Origin: G965216905 sp965216905 | GTDB taxonomy: Bacteria; Actinomycetota; Acidimicrobiia; Spongiisociales; ZC4RG35 | NCBI GenBank assembly: GCA_965216905.1 | Contig: OZ244213.1 | Coordinates: 372,001 to 436,000, forward strand | Reading direction: 5' to 3' | Length of the DNA: 64,000 nt | Translations under genes and position numbers: made by a program | Notes under the pieces: generated by a model | The model's input: only the letters and a program-made list of their open reading frames with translations | Told to the model about the DNA's origin: nothing | Database searches by the model: none | Shown here: positions 1 through 10,882 of the stretch, one piece after another | How positions within the stretch are numbered: the stretch's first letter is position 1 | Layout: every line of letters begins with the position of its first letter

Positions 1-206
1 TGCGCGAGAGCGGCTACGACGACGAAGACCTCCGCGCCGCCATCGAGCAGCTCGACCGGGCAGACGGCGTCGTCGACGGACGGCGTCGGCGGCGGCCACG
101 CCCCTGCCCCACCTGCGACTCGATGGTCGAACCCGGTCGGGCATCCTGTGCCATCTGCGGTCACCCGATGCCGCACGACTCGGGGCCGTTTGCGCCGAAC
201 GGCTGA
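1..206 (+). CDS. C-terminal part of a zinc-ribbon protein (partial)
   Basis: The reading frame is open from the window edge to TGA at 204-206, so the start is missing. The visible 67 residues begin with an acidic helix-like stretch (DDEDLRAAIEQLD), then an Arg-rich linker. They end with two Cys pairs, CPTC and CAIC, about 16 residues apart, which would form a small zinc ribbon close to the C-terminus. The start of the protein lies outside the window, so no function can be given. It converges with the nuclease gene that ends at 216. Confidence 0.6.
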   Translation, partial: RESGYDDEDLRAAIEQLDRADGVVDGRRRRRPRPCPTCDSMVEPGRASCAICGHPMPHDSGPFAPNG

Positions 207-215
207 TCGCCGACG

Positions 216-1400
216 TCAGGCTCCGGGGACCCTGACGTCGATCCACACCAGCCGATGGTCGCTGGCCGGGAACGGGAAGTCCCCGACGAGCTCGAACAGC
301 GGATCTTCGGGAACCGGCCAGAACACCGCCGAGTCCGAGATCCGCAGGCTCTTCGACGGGAGCACATAGTCGACCCGGAGGTTCCCGGGGGCACCGTCGG
401 CGAAGTCGGCCGTATCGAACCGATGCTCCCCGACATGGCTGTCGTTGATACCACCCTGGCGGACGGCGGCAGCGACGGCACCCTCACTCTCCGGGGTCAT
501 GGTGGCGTTGATCATCGGGTGCTCCAACAGCTGCTGTGCCGACCCCGGGATGGAGTCGCCATCGAAGGGGTCTGAGTTCTGGTCGCCGGCGATGACGAAG
601 AACGAGCCAGGCTGCAGTCCCCCCGCTCGGCCCTCGTCGTCATAGATGTACCCGTCCCGGCCCGGGTGGACGTAGTCGGCCCAGAACCGGATCTCATCGT
701 GGTTGCGGGTGCCGTTCCGATCCTCCGGACCGTCGAAGACGGGGGGTGTCGGGTGGCTCACCAGGAAGTGAACCGTCTTGCGCCCGATGTCGATGGGAAC
801 GTCCCAATGGCTCTTCGAGGACAACCGAACGGCGTCCAGTTCCTCGTCGCTGTACCAGGGTGTCCCATCCGGCTCGACGGGGAGCAGGGCACCGGGCATG
901 TCGGCCCACAGGAAATGCTGGAACGTACGGACGCCGTCGGCGTCGATCGGGAACCTGGAGAAGACGGCCATGCCGAACTGCCCCGGGAAGAACCCGAATC
1001 CGAACGCGTCGCCCGGACCGCCGACCGACCCAGAGTTGTCCAGGTCGAGGCCGGACGGGACCCCGGTGTTGGAAGGAGCCGTGTACCAGTAAGGATAGCC
1101 GGCCAAACCGGCGAACAGGGCCGCCGACCGCTCGGCATCGTCGTAGTCGAACTCGTTGACCAGCAGCACGTCCGGAGCGTTCAGGGCGATGATGTCGAGC
1201 ACCGCTTCGATCTGCGCGTTCGATGCCCCCCCGGCCAACGCCTCCAGCTCCGCGTGCAACTGACCCGCAGCGAACCGGTTCAAGCTGGCGTTGAAGGTGG
1301 CGAACCGCACCTGATCATGGGGGCTCGCCGAGCCGGCCACCGGAACCAACACCGCGATCATCGCCCCCACGACGACCATCAACACCAATCGACGTCTCAT
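216..1400 (-). CDS. Secreted endonuclease/exonuclease/phosphatase-family protein
   Basis: The 394-residue protein has a clear signal peptide (Arg-rich start, hydrophobic residues 5-24), so it is exported. The mature part carries the usual landmarks of the EEP (DNase I-like) fold: Asn37 in FATFNAS, metal-binding Glu83 in VNEFD, a GDQNS motif in the middle and a C-terminal SDH motif. Such enzymes cleave phosphodiester or phosphate ester bonds with a divalent metal. The substrate here cannot be told. ATG at 1400 is preferred over GTG at 1406, because GAGGAG (1406-1411) sits five bases before the ATG and overlaps the GTG. Confidence 0.8.
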   Translation of the reverse strand: MRRRLVLMVVVGAMIAVLVPVAGSASPHDQVRFATFNASLNRFAAGQLHAELEALAGGASNAQIEAVLDIIALNAPDVLLVNEFDYDDAERSAALFAGLAGYPYWYTAPSNTGVPSGLDLDNSGSVGGPGDAFGFGFFPGQFGMAVFSRFPIDADGVRTFQHFLWADMPGALLPVEPDGTPWYSDEELDAVRLSSKSHWDVPIDIGRKTVHFLVSHPTPPVFDGPEDRNGTRNHDEIRFWADYVHPGRDGYIYDDEGRAGGLQPGSFFVIAGDQNSDPFDGDSIPGSAQQLLEHPMINATMTPESEGAVAAAVRQGGINDSHVGEHRFDTADFADGAPGNLRVDYVLPSKSLRISDSAVFWPVPEDPLFELVGDFPFPASDHRLVWIDVRVPGA

Positions 1401-1498
1401 CCACACTCCTCGTCACTCGCCGGCTGCCACGCTACCGGCCGAACTGTCGACCTGCGACCGAGAGTGGGGAATCGGTCAACGAGCATCGGTTCGATGCC

Positions 1499-1515
1499 GA
1501 TGCCTGATAGGCATC
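1499..1515. repeat. Inverted repeat just before a start codon
   Basis: GATGCCT and AGGCATC are perfect inverted copies separated by GAT; one more C-G pair at 1498/1516 gives an 8-bp stem. It ends one base before ATG 1517 and takes the place of a Shine-Dalgarno site. It could be an operator or an RNA hairpin limiting translation of the HEAT-protein gene. Confidence 0.45.
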
Positions 1516-1516
1516 G

Positions 1517-2662
1517 ATGTCTAGCCCGGAACTCCGTACTGCGGCCGTCTTCGTCTTCGGCCTCACGATTGCGATGGCCCTGCTCTTGGCCGTCGTCAAA
1601 GTCGCGTACGGGATCGTGCTTCGCGCCCGCGCCGTGCGCCGGGCCGAGTATGTGGCGGCCGTCGGAGAGATCATCTCGCGGGGCATGAAGCCCGACCGGT
1701 TCCTCGAAGGGTGGGCGCGCGACGCTTTGTTCCTGGAGGTCGTATCCGAGTACCTCGAGGTGACATCGGGCAAGGAACTCGAGCATCTCGAGTGGCTCAT
1801 CGAACAACTCGACGTCCGTCCGGCCCTGGCCCGCCGGTTCGGTGGGCGCCTCTTCGGATCGGGCCGGCGAATGCGGCGCAATCGGCTCCCACGCTGGCTC
1901 CCCGACCCCGGCGCCATGCGGCGATTGGACGCCATCAACAAGCTCGCCACCATCCCTGACGACTCGGTCGAACCGGTCTTCTACGAGGCAATGCGGGATC
2001 GCCAACCCGAGATCCGGGCGGAGGCTGCTCGGGGTTTGGTCACACTTCGTTCGGTCAAGGCGGTGCCCGTGCTGCTCGAGGCCATCGTCGAGGAGACGCC
2101 CTGGGTGGCCTACCGGATCGCCGACCAGCTCGCGTCGATCGGATCCGGCGGCGTGCCGTCGATGCTCGATTGGCTCCAGGGCTCGCGAGTCGATGCTCCG
2201 AACGCCCACCTGATCGTCCGAGCCATCGGCCTGATCGGCGATCTCCGGGCGACCTCGGCGCTCGTCGGGTTGATGATGCACGACGATCCGGAGATGCGGA
2301 TCGCGGCGGCCACGGCGATCGGCCGGGCGGGTTCGGCGGACGGGATCGAGGCCCTGCATGGAGGACTCACCGATTCCCACCCCGGCGTCCGATCACGCTC
2401 GGCCGCCGCCCTGGCGCACTTCTCGTCATCGCGATCGATCCCAGCGCTCGAGCAGGCTCTGCGAGATCCCGCCTTCTGGGTCCGGCAGAACGCAGCCGAG
2501 AGTCTCGCCGAGATCCCCGGAGGGATGAATGCGCTCCGGCGGGCAACGATCGGGGCGGACCCGTTCGCGGCGGAGGCCGCCCTGCTGCAGCTCGGACTCA
2601 AGGGTGAGGCTCCGGCGCCCGACGAGGTGCTGGATGTCCGGCCGGACGAGGTCTCGGCATGA
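1517..2662 (+). CDS. Membrane-anchored HEAT-repeat protein
   Basis: The 381-residue protein starts with one transmembrane helix (about residues 9-35). From about residue 140 it contains repeated pairs of helices with the HEAT pattern, for example DRQPEIRAEAARGL, DDPEMRIAAATAIG and DSHPGVRSRSAAAL. HEAT repeats are protein-interaction scaffolds. No catalytic motif is visible. Its last codons overlap the start of the downstream glycosyltransferase by ATGA, so the two are translated together and the protein probably holds or regulates that membrane enzyme. That role is inferred from context only. An 8-bp inverted repeat ends right before the ATG. Confidence 0.75.
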   Translation: MSSPELRTAAVFVFGLTIAMALLLAVVKVAYGIVLRARAVRRAEYVAAVGEIISRGMKPDRFLEGWARDALFLEVVSEYLEVTSGKELEHLEWLIEQLDVRPALARRFGGRLFGSGRRMRRNRLPRWLPDPGAMRRLDAINKLATIPDDSVEPVFYEAMRDRQPEIRAEAARGLVTLRSVKAVPVLLEAIVEETPWVAYRIADQLASIGSGGVPSMLDWLQGSRVDAPNAHLIVRAIGLIGDLRATSALVGLMMHDDPEMRIAAATAIGRAGSADGIEALHGGLTDSHPGVRSRSAAALAHFSSSRSIPALEQALRDPAFWVRQNAAESLAEIPGGMNALRRATIGADPFAAEAALLQLGLKGEAPAPDEVLDVRPDEVSA

Positions 2663-4071
2663 CGTCGGTCCTGTACGGAATCTCGATCATCGCGCTCGCC
2701 TACACCATCGCCATCCAGGGGTACATGATGCTGCTGGCGCTGGGTTCGATTCCGACGCTGCGCCGCTCACGTCACGCCGCCGGCCAGCTCGAAGCGATGA
2801 AGACCTCCGATACCACGCCACCGATATCGATCATCGTCCCGGCCTACAACGAAGCCGCCGGGATCGTCGACGCCGTCCGTTCGATGGCAACGCTGGAGTA
2901 TCCGCGCTTCGAGATCGTGGTGGTCAACGACGGAAGCAAGGACGACACCCTGGCGGAGCTGAGGCGGCGGTTCAAGCTGGTGGCGCTCACGGTTCCGTAC
3001 CGAGCCGGAATCGCCACAGCAACGGTTCGCACCATCTACCGGACCACGCTGCCGATCCGCTTGACCGTCGTCGACAAGGCGAATGGCGGACGTTCCGATG
3101 CGGTGAACGCGGGTATCAACGTCGCCCGCTATCCGTACGTTCTCATCACCGATGCCGACATGATCTTCGATCCGGAGTGCCTTCTGCGGGGGATGCGTCA
3201 TGTGGTGATGGATCGGACCAGAACCGTGGCCGTCGGCGGCAACATTCGGCCGTTGAACGGCTCTGCCACCCGGATGGGCCGGGTATTCGACCCTCGAGTC
3301 CCGCAGCGGCTGCTGGAGCGGATGCAGGTCGTCGAGTACATCAGGTCGTTCGTGGCATCCCGACCGGCACTGAGCCGGATCAATGCCCTGCCATTGATCT
3401 CGGGCGCGTTCGGCATCTACCGACGCGACGTCGTGACGGCTGTCGGCGGCCTCACCGCCGGCCACTTCGGAGAGGACCTCGATCTCACCATGCGAATCCA
3501 CCGATTCATGCGCGAGGAAGGCAGGCGATATCGAATCGTCTATGCGTCCGACGCCGTCTCGTGGACCGAGGTACCCGCGACGCGGGCCGTGCTCAGCGTG
3601 CAGCGACGCCGGTGGCACTACGGACTGATGCGGGCGGTCGGCGATTTCTGGCCCATGACGTTCAATCCGCGATTCGGCACCATCGGGATGATCGGATGGC
3701 CGGCGTTCGTGCTCTTCGAGTTCCTGGCCCCGATCATCGAAGGGATCGGATATGTCCTCGTTCCGATCGTGCTCGTCCTCGACCCCTCTCGGGTGGCGCC
3801 ACTGCTGCTGCTGACGGCGATCACGTTCTGTGTGGGCGTGATCAACACGCTGGCGGCGCTCTTTCTCGACTCGATGTTCGGCTACTTCACTCGTCCGACC
3901 GAGACGCTTCGGCTCCTCGGCTTCGTGTTCGTCGAGAACCTGGGCCCGCGACAACTGACGGTGTTGTGGCGGTTACAGGCGTTGGCCACCCGCAAGGGGG
4001 ATCGAACCTGGGGCGACATGCAACGCCGAGGGGTGGCCAACCTGGGTGAGAAGCGCCCGGCGGCGCGCTGA
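2659..4071 (+). CDS. Processive family 2 glycosyltransferase, membrane-bound
   Basis: The 470-residue protein has an N-terminal membrane helix (residues 4-30), a GT-A catalytic domain, and two or three C-terminal membrane segments (from about residue 345). Motifs of processive GT2 enzymes such as PgaC, NodC and BcsA are present: IIVPAYNE, VVNDGS (Asp91), DAD (165-167), GEDLD and the QRRRW signature. It probably builds or exports a surface polysaccharide from a nucleotide sugar. The sugar cannot be read from the sequence. It is translationally coupled by ATGA to the HEAT protein before it. No separate export or deacetylase gene is adjacent. Confidence 0.85.
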   Translation: MTSVLYGISIIALAYTIAIQGYMMLLALGSIPTLRRSRHAAGQLEAMKTSDTTPPISIIVPAYNEAAGIVDAVRSMATLEYPRFEIVVVNDGSKDDTLAELRRRFKLVALTVPYRAGIATATVRTIYRTTLPIRLTVVDKANGGRSDAVNAGINVARYPYVLITDADMIFDPECLLRGMRHVVMDRTRTVAVGGNIRPLNGSATRMGRVFDPRVPQRLLERMQVVEYIRSFVASRPALSRINALPLISGAFGIYRRDVVTAVGGLTAGHFGEDLDLTMRIHRFMREEGRRYRIVYASDAVSWTEVPATRAVLSVQRRRWHYGLMRAVGDFWPMTFNPRFGTIGMIGWPAFVLFEFLAPIIEGIGYVLVPIVLVLDPSRVAPLLLLTAITFCVGVINTLAALFLDSMFGYFTRPTETLRLLGFVFVENLGPRQLTVLWRLQALATRKGDRTWGDMQRRGVANLGEKRPAAR

Positions 4072-4096
4072 GTGCAAAGGCCGACCCGATGCCCTG

Positions 4097-5164
4097 TCAG
4101 TCTTCCAGCGCCTCGTCGGTCTCGGCCTCTCGGAGCGCCTCGACGAACCCATCGAGCTCACCGTCGAGAACCCGATCGAGGTTGTAGGCGGTTCGTTCGA
4201 CGCGATGGTCGGTGACCCGATTCTCCTTGAAGTTGTAGGTACGGATCTTCTCGGAGCGTTCCCCGGTGCCGACTTGTGAGCGACGAGTTCCGGACTGCTC
4301 CTCGCGACGACGGTCGCTCTCGAGCTGATAGAGCCGGGCGCGCAGGATCCGAAACGCCTTGTCCTTGTTCTGGAGCTGGCTCTTCTCGTCCTGACAGGAC
4401 ACCACCAGGCCGGTGGGCTCGTGAGTGAGCCGGACTGCCGAATCGGTGGTGTTGACCGACTGGCCACCGGGCCCACTCGAACGGAAGACATCCACTCGAA
4501 CGTCGGCGGGGTCGATCTCCATCTCGACCGCCTCCGCCTCGGGCAGGACGGCAACGGTCGCAGTCGACGTATGCACCCTTCCCTGCGACTCCGTCTTGGG
4601 AACCCGCTGCACCCGGTGGACACCCGCCTCGAATCGGAAGAGGTCGTAGGCCCGCCGGCCGGCGATCGCGAGGATGGCTTTCGAGTAACCACCCGAGTCG
4701 GTGCCGGCGGCCTCCATGATCTCGGGACGGAGACCGCGCCGTTCCGCCCATCGCTGATACATCCGGACGAGGTCGCCGGCCCACAACGTCGCCTCCTCGC
4801 CACCGGCGGCGGCCCGAATCTCGACAATGGCGTCCTTGTCGGCGTCCGGATGGTGGGGAGCGAGGAGCAGGCGGATCTGGCGTTCCGTTTCGGTCGCCTC
4901 CACTTGCCGATCCGTTGCGAGGGCAGCCAGCTCGTCGGCCAGTTCGGGGTCGGCGGCGGCGAGTTCGACGGCTTCGCGCCGGTCCGTGTCGGCCCGCTGC
5001 CAGCGGTCGAAGAGATCCACGAGTTCGCGCACCTCGGCGTGACGCTTGCCCAGGGCGGCCAGTTGGGAGCCATCGGCGAGCACCTCCGGGTCGGCCAGCC
5101 GGCGCTCCAGCCACGTCAACTCCTCGCCGAGATCCGACAGCCGATCAATGATCCGCGGGTCCAT
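4097..5164 (-). CDS. prfA: Peptide chain release factor 1
   Basis: This 355-residue class I release factor ends translation at UAG and UAA. The GGQ motif that triggers peptidyl-tRNA hydrolysis is at residues 233-235 in GPGGQSVNTT. The tripeptide at about 189-191 is PKT, the PxT type of RF1, not the SPF of RF2. ATG at 5164 is chosen because a full GAGGAGGT lies just before it and the protein then begins MDPRI as usual. The gene overlaps the upstream DUF1385 gene by 20 bases and closes a rho-rpmE-DUF1385-prfA string. The glutamine methyltransferase gene prmC, which often follows prfA, is absent here. Confidence 0.96.
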   Translation of the reverse strand: MDPRIIDRLSDLGEELTWLERRLADPEVLADGSQLAALGKRHAEVRELVDLFDRWQRADTDRREAVELAAADPELADELAALATDRQVEATETERQIRLLLAPHHPDADKDAIVEIRAAAGGEEATLWAGDLVRMYQRWAERRGLRPEIMEAAGTDSGGYSKAILAIAGRRAYDLFRFEAGVHRVQRVPKTESQGRVHTSTATVAVLPEAEAVEMEIDPADVRVDVFRSSGPGGQSVNTTDSAVRLTHEPTGLVVSCQDEKSQLQNKDKAFRILRARLYQLESDRRREEQSGTRRSQVGTGERSEKIRTYNFKENRVTDHRVERTAYNLDRVLDGELDGFVEALREAETDEALED

Positions 5165-6143
5165 CGACCTCCTCGGAGGCAATGGTGGCGCGGGCGGCCC
5201 GGATGTCTTCGGCGATGCCACCACGGTCAACGAGCGCCTCGACCTCGTCGTCGTCGAGCGCCGAAAGGAGGCTGGTGACTGCCACGTCGATCATCGGTGG
5301 TTCCGGCACCCGAGTCGTCAGCTTCTGGAGCCACATCCCCGGCGCGGCCACGATCTTCCCGAGCCGCTCGCCCTGGTGGGCGCCGGCGAACTTCAGAAGC
5401 TCGTACGAGAGGCCGGCGATCACCGGGATTCCCACGACGCGGCTCCCGATCAGCCACGGCCAACTGGGACGGCCGACAAAAGTGAAGATCACGATGGTGA
5501 GCAGGACCACGATCATCAGAAAGTTGGTGCCACACCGAGGGTGTTCGGGTCGGTACCGCTGCACGCGCTCGCGGGTCAGCGGATCGCCCGCCTCGTAGGC
5601 GTGGATGGTCATGTGCTCGGCTCCGTGATACATGAAGACCCGCCGGATCTCTTCCGAACGGCCGATCAGCCACAGGTACCCGACGAAGAGGGTCAACCGA
5701 AGAACCGCCTCGAGGGTGACGAAGAGGAGATCCGACTCCCGAGCGGCCCACTCGGCAACGAGGGCCGGCCCCACGATGAACACTCCGGCGAACAGGACGA
5801 AGGCGATCGCCATCGAGCCTGCGATCTGGGCTCGCGACAGTTCCTCCTCCTCGTCGTCGGTCGCCTGCTGCGCCGACCATGCGAGCGCCCGGTAGCCGAG
5901 GGTCAGGGACTCGCCGAGGACCAGCACACCCCGGACGAGCGGCACCGTGGCGAGCCGGGATCGGGAGCTGAGCCGTGGCAGCCGGTGCGACTCCGCAGTG
6001 ATCGTCCCGTCCGGCCGCCGACACGCCACCGCCCAGGCAGAGGGGGCGCGCATCATCACTCCCTCGAGTACCGCCTGGCCTCCCACGCTCAACGACAGGT
6101 CGGGAGACGTCGAAGACGCGGGCGAACGATCAGCTCCGGCCAT
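5145..6143 (-). CDS. DUF1385 membrane protein (YqhQ-like)
   Basis: The 332-residue protein opens with the SVGGQAVLEGVMMR block typical of the DUF1385/YqhQ family. It has several hydrophobic segments (about residues 100-175 and 205-250). Conserved HGAEHMTIHAYE and HPRCGTNFL blocks suggest metal binding, which is why the family is often annotated as predicted metal-dependent. The biochemical role is unknown. It lies between rpmE and prfA, as in many Gram-positive genomes, which links it to the translation gene cluster by position only. Its end overlaps the prfA start. Confidence 0.85.
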   Translation of the reverse strand: MAGADRSPASSTSPDLSLSVGGQAVLEGVMMRAPSAWAVACRRPDGTITAESHRLPRLSSRSRLATVPLVRGVLVLGESLTLGYRALAWSAQQATDDEEEELSRAQIAGSMAIAFVLFAGVFIVGPALVAEWAARESDLLFVTLEAVLRLTLFVGYLWLIGRSEEIRRVFMYHGAEHMTIHAYEAGDPLTRERVQRYRPEHPRCGTNFLMIVVLLTIVIFTFVGRPSWPWLIGSRVVGIPVIAGLSYELLKFAGAHQGERLGKIVAAPGMWLQKLTTRVPEPPMIDVAVTSLLSALDDDEVEALVDRGGIAEDIRAARATIASEEVDGPADH

Positions 6144-6179
6144 GAGAAACCTCGAACGTGGTCCGTCGTGCCCCGACCG

Positions 6180-6446
6180 CTACTCGGTCGAGGACTCCTC
6201 GGTCGTCGTGGCCTCGGCCTTCTGCCGCTTCTTGGACTTGACCGAAGTACCGGCATACCGCTTCTGGAAACGCTCGACGCGACCTCCCGAGTCCACCAGC
6301 TTCTGGCGCCCGGTGAAGAACGGGTGACACTCGTTGCAGAGCTCCACGTGCATCTCACCCGGGGTGGTGGAGCGGGTGGTGAAGGAGTTGCCGCACGAGC
6401 ACGTGACGTTGGTCTCTTCGTACGTGGGATGGATGTCCGTTCGCAT
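6180..6446 (-). CDS. rpmE: 50S ribosomal protein L31, zinc form
   Basis: The 88-residue protein matches bL31: it begins MRTDIHP and contains VTCSCGN, then CNECHPFFTG and a KRY motif. Cys16, Cys18, Cys37 and Cys40 are the zinc-binding set, so this is the zinc-containing form and not the Cys-less RpmE2 used under zinc shortage. A Lys/Thr/Glu-rich tail of about 20 residues extends past the usual end. It starts 12 bases after the rho stop with AAGGAG in front, so it is probably co-transcribed with rho. Confidence 0.95.
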   Translation of the reverse strand: MRTDIHPTYEETNVTCSCGNSFTTRSTTPGEMHVELCNECHPFFTGRQKLVDSGGRVERFQKRYAGTSVKSKKRQKAEATTTEESSTE

Positions 6447-6458
6447 GATGCTCCTTGC

Positions 6459-8012
<1,554 letters not shown>

Positions 8013-8049
8013 CGATTCCTCTCGCCCGGAAAACGGCAGAGTCGGCACG

Positions 8050-8064
8050 ACGCCGAATCGGCGT
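8050..8064. repeat. 7-bp inverted repeat in the rho leader
   Basis: ACGCCGA and TCGGCGT flank one base. The loop is too short for a stable hairpin, so a protein-binding site is more likely than a terminator. It lies 38 bases before the rho start. Confidence 0.3.
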
Positions 8065-8163
8065 ATCGAATACCCGGGATCGTCGGGTGGGGGAACTGCC
8101 GAAGCCTTGGACCACCCGTGGCGCGGTGTACGGCCGGCGGTGGTCGGGTTCGACGGTGCGGAG

Positions 8164-8191
8164 ATTGTACCGTATCGCCCGACACTCGCAA
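8164..8191 (-). promoter_or_regulatory. Probable rho promoter
   Basis: On the minus strand TTGCGA (8191-8186) and TACAAT (8169-8164) are 16 bases apart. This gives a near-consensus -10 and a fair -35. Start of transcription would be near 8157, leaving a leader of about 145 bases. Confidence 0.55.
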
Positions 8192-8203
8192 GCCGAGCAG
8201 CGG

Positions 8204-9574
8204 TCAGCCGCGCGACACCCGACGCAGGTGGTCGGCGAGCACATCGAGATCCGGCTCCATCCGTTCGAGGCGCTCGGGGCGATCACCGAGGCCGGCGAGT
8301 CGAGGCGGCCGGGGAGGCGGCTGCCCCACCGCTCGTTCGACGGCGCCTGCGAACTTGGCGGGATGGGCCGTGGCCACCGTCACCAACGGCACGTCGGCCG
8401 GCGCCAGCGCTCGTCCGGCGCGCCACGCGGTCGCCGTGTGCGGGTCGATGACGATTCCGTGCGTGGCGGCCACCTCGGCCATCGTCGCTTCGATCTCGGC
8501 GTCGGTCGAAAAACCCGCCCGAAAGTCCGAACGCAACGCCGCGTGGCTGATCTCGTCGAGGACGAGGAGACCCTCCTTGCGAAACAGCTCCATCGCCTGC
8601 CGCAGGGCGACCGCGTCTCGCCCGAACGCATCGAAGAGGTAGCGCTCCAGATTGGACGGCACAGCGATATCCATGGCGGGTGCCGGCGTCGGAGCGATCT
8701 CCTCGATGGAGAGCCGGCCCGTTTCGACGAGATCGAACATGCCGTGGTTGGCGTTGTTGGCGAGGATGAGGCTCCGGATCGGTGCCCCGAGCCGGCGAGC
8801 GACCAGCGCAGACAGGACATTCCCGAAGTTGCCGGTGGGGACGGCCATTCCAATGGCCGTCCCCACTCGCAGCGTCGCCCACACGTGATAGACCGTTTGC
8901 GCAGCGATTCGAGCCCAGTTGATGGAATTGACCGCGGCCAGACCCAGCTCATGGCGGAGGGGGCTCGAGAACGCGGCCTTCACCAGGTCCTGGCAATCGT
9001 CGAAGGTGCCGTCGATGGCAACCGCATGGGTGTTGTGGGCATCGAGGGTCGTCATCTGACGCCGCTGCACCTCGCTGACCCGACCGTCGGGAAAGAGAAT
9101 GACCACGTCGACCGCGTCCATCCCCGCCAGGGCGGCCATGGCCGCCGAGCCCGTGTCCCCGGAGGTGGCACCCAGCACCAGCGCCCGGCGTCCGCGCTCG
9201 GACAGGATCCGATCGAACATGGCGCCGACCAGCGCCAGCGCGTAATCCTTGAAGGACAGCGTCGGGCCCCAGAAGAGCTCCAAGAGGTGATGGCGGTCAC
9301 CGACCGGGACGAGCGGCGCCACCTCCGGATGATCGAATTGGCTGTAGACCGAGGCGGTCAGCCGGCCAAGGTCGCCCTCCAGCGAACTTCCTTCCACGAA
9401 CGGTGCGAGGACCGCGGCCGCCACGGCGGCATAGCCGGTGGCGGGATCGGGCATCGTGATGGCCTCCGGCCACTGCTCGGGAACGTACAAGCCGCCGTCG
9501 GAGGCGAGCCCGGTGAGCACGACGTCGTCGAACCCGAGTGTCGGAGCATCCCCTCTGGTCGAGACATACTTCAA
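8204..9574 (-). CDS. thrC: Threonine synthase (long class)
   Basis: This 456-residue PLP enzyme converts O-phosphohomoserine to threonine and phosphate. The N-terminal KYVSTRGDAP block and GGLYVPE mark the long form of threonine synthase. The PLP lysine is Lys109 in LSFKDYAL, and the phosphate-binding loop appears as PTGNFGN. The start codon is TTG at 9574, supported by GGGAGAG a few bases upstream and by the conserved N-terminus. It follows hom by 21 bases, forming a threonine operon. The homoserine kinase gene thrB, which sits between thrC and rho in mycobacteria, is missing. Confidence 0.94.
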   Translation of the reverse strand: MKYVSTRGDAPTLGFDDVVLTGLASDGGLYVPEQWPEAITMPDPATGYAAVAAAVLAPFVEGSSLEGDLGRLTASVYSQFDHPEVAPLVPVGDRHHLLELFWGPTLSFKDYALALVGAMFDRILSERGRRALVLGATSGDTGSAAMAALAGMDAVDVVILFPDGRVSEVQRRQMTTLDAHNTHAVAIDGTFDDCQDLVKAAFSSPLRHELGLAAVNSINWARIAAQTVYHVWATLRVGTAIGMAVPTGNFGNVLSALVARRLGAPIRSLILANNANHGMFDLVETGRLSIEEIAPTPAPAMDIAVPSNLERYLFDAFGRDAVALRQAMELFRKEGLLVLDEISHAALRSDFRAGFSTDAEIEATMAEVAATHGIVIDPHTATAWRAGRALAPADVPLVTVATAHPAKFAGAVERAVGQPPPRPPRLAGLGDRPERLERMEPDLDVLADHLRRVSRG

Positions 9575-9595
9575 CGGGGCTCTCCCAGCTGCGAC

Positions 9596-10876
9596 TCAGC
9601 CGTCCTCACCGATCACCCGCAAGAGAGAAGCCACCTGTTTCACCACGTCGAGCATGGCCAGCTCGTCCACGGCCGCCTGGAGGTTCGACTCGGCGGCCTC
9701 GTGGGTCACCAGCAGCAACGTGGCCGCCCCACCGGCGCCCTCCTGCCAGACCGAACGGATCGAGACGTCGTGGTCGCCGAATCGAGCTGCGATCTTGGCG
9801 AGGACACCGGGAGCATCCTCGACCTCGAGCCGAACGCACCACCTGGATCGCATCTGCGCCAGCCCGGCGACCTCACCCTCCGAGAAGCGAATCTTGGGCG
9901 CGACCTGCGTTCCGGCGAGCAACTCGCGCGACGCGTCGATCATGTCGCCGAGGACGGCGGTGGCGGTCGGGTCGCCTCCGGCGCCGGGACCCATGAACAG
10001 CAATTGCCCGATGGCCGGCCCCTCGACGAAGACGGCGTTGTTGGCTCCATTGACGTTGGCCAGCGGGTGACTGGTCGGAACCAGTGCCGGGTGAACTCGG
10101 ACACCGCACCCTTCGGGCCCCGCCTCTGCGACCGCCAGCAGCTTGATGACGTATCCGAGCCGCGTCGCCGCCGCGACATCTTCGGCGGAGATACCGGTGA
10201 TGCCCTCCGTGTGGACCCGGTCTCGCCCCACCCAGACCCCGAAGGCCAGGCCGGCGACGATGGCCGCCTTGGACGCTGCGTCGTGCCCTTCGGTGTCGGC
10301 GCTGGGATCCGGCTGCTCGGCGTATCCGAGCCGCTGCGCCTCGGCCAGCACGTCCTCGAAGTCGCGACCTTCGGCCGTCATCGCCGAGAGGATGTAGTTG
10401 GTGGTGCCGTTGACGATGCCCAAGACCCGGGTGATCCGCTCGCCGGCGAGCGACTCCGACAACGGCCGAATCAGGGGGATTCCTCCCCCGACGGCGGCCT
10501 CGAAGAGCAACGACACACCACTGCGAGCGGCCGCATCGAACAACTCGGGCCCGTCCGCAGCGACCAGTTCCTTGTTCCCGGTCACGACCGGTTTGCCGGC
10601 GTCGAGTGCCGCCAGCACCAGACGACGCGCCGGCTCGAGCCCGCCCATCAACTCGACGACGAGATCGACGCGATCGTCGGCGATGAGCGAATCCGGATCG
10701 GTGGTGGCGTACCGCTCGGGGAACACCCGAGGCTTGCCGGGGTCCCGGACCGCGACACCGATCACCTCGAGGTCGATGCCGGACTTCGATGCGATCTCGT
10801 CCCGCTCTTCGATCAACTTGGCGGCGAGTGCGCCACCGACGACGCCTCCGCCGAGGATTCCGACTCCGACGGCCAT
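9596..10876 (-). CDS. hom: Homoserine dehydrogenase
   Basis: This 426-residue enzyme reduces aspartate semialdehyde to homoserine with NAD(P)H, at the branch to threonine and methionine. A Rossmann GILGGGVVGG motif is at residues 7-15. The central substrate domain has GIVNGTTNYILS, and a C-terminal ACT domain (about 350-426) allows feedback control by threonine. It is the first gene of hom-thrC. There is no Shine-Dalgarno site; a TAGCCT box ends six bases before the ATG, so the transcript is probably leaderless. Confidence 0.95.
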   Translation of the reverse strand: MAVGVGILGGGVVGGALAAKLIEERDEIASKSGIDLEVIGVAVRDPGKPRVFPERYATTDPDSLIADDRVDLVVELMGGLEPARRLVLAALDAGKPVVTGNKELVAADGPELFDAAARSGVSLLFEAAVGGGIPLIRPLSESLAGERITRVLGIVNGTTNYILSAMTAEGRDFEDVLAEAQRLGYAEQPDPSADTEGHDAASKAAIVAGLAFGVWVGRDRVHTEGITGISAEDVAAATRLGYVIKLLAVAEAGPEGCGVRVHPALVPTSHPLANVNGANNAVFVEGPAIGQLLFMGPGAGGDPTATAVLGDMIDASRELLAGTQVAPKIRFSEGEVAGLAQMRSRWCVRLEVEDAPGVLAKIAARFGDHDVSIRSVWQEGAGGAATLLLVTHEAAESNLQAAVDELAMLDVVKQVASLLRVIGEDG

Positions 10877-10882
10877 TCCGTC

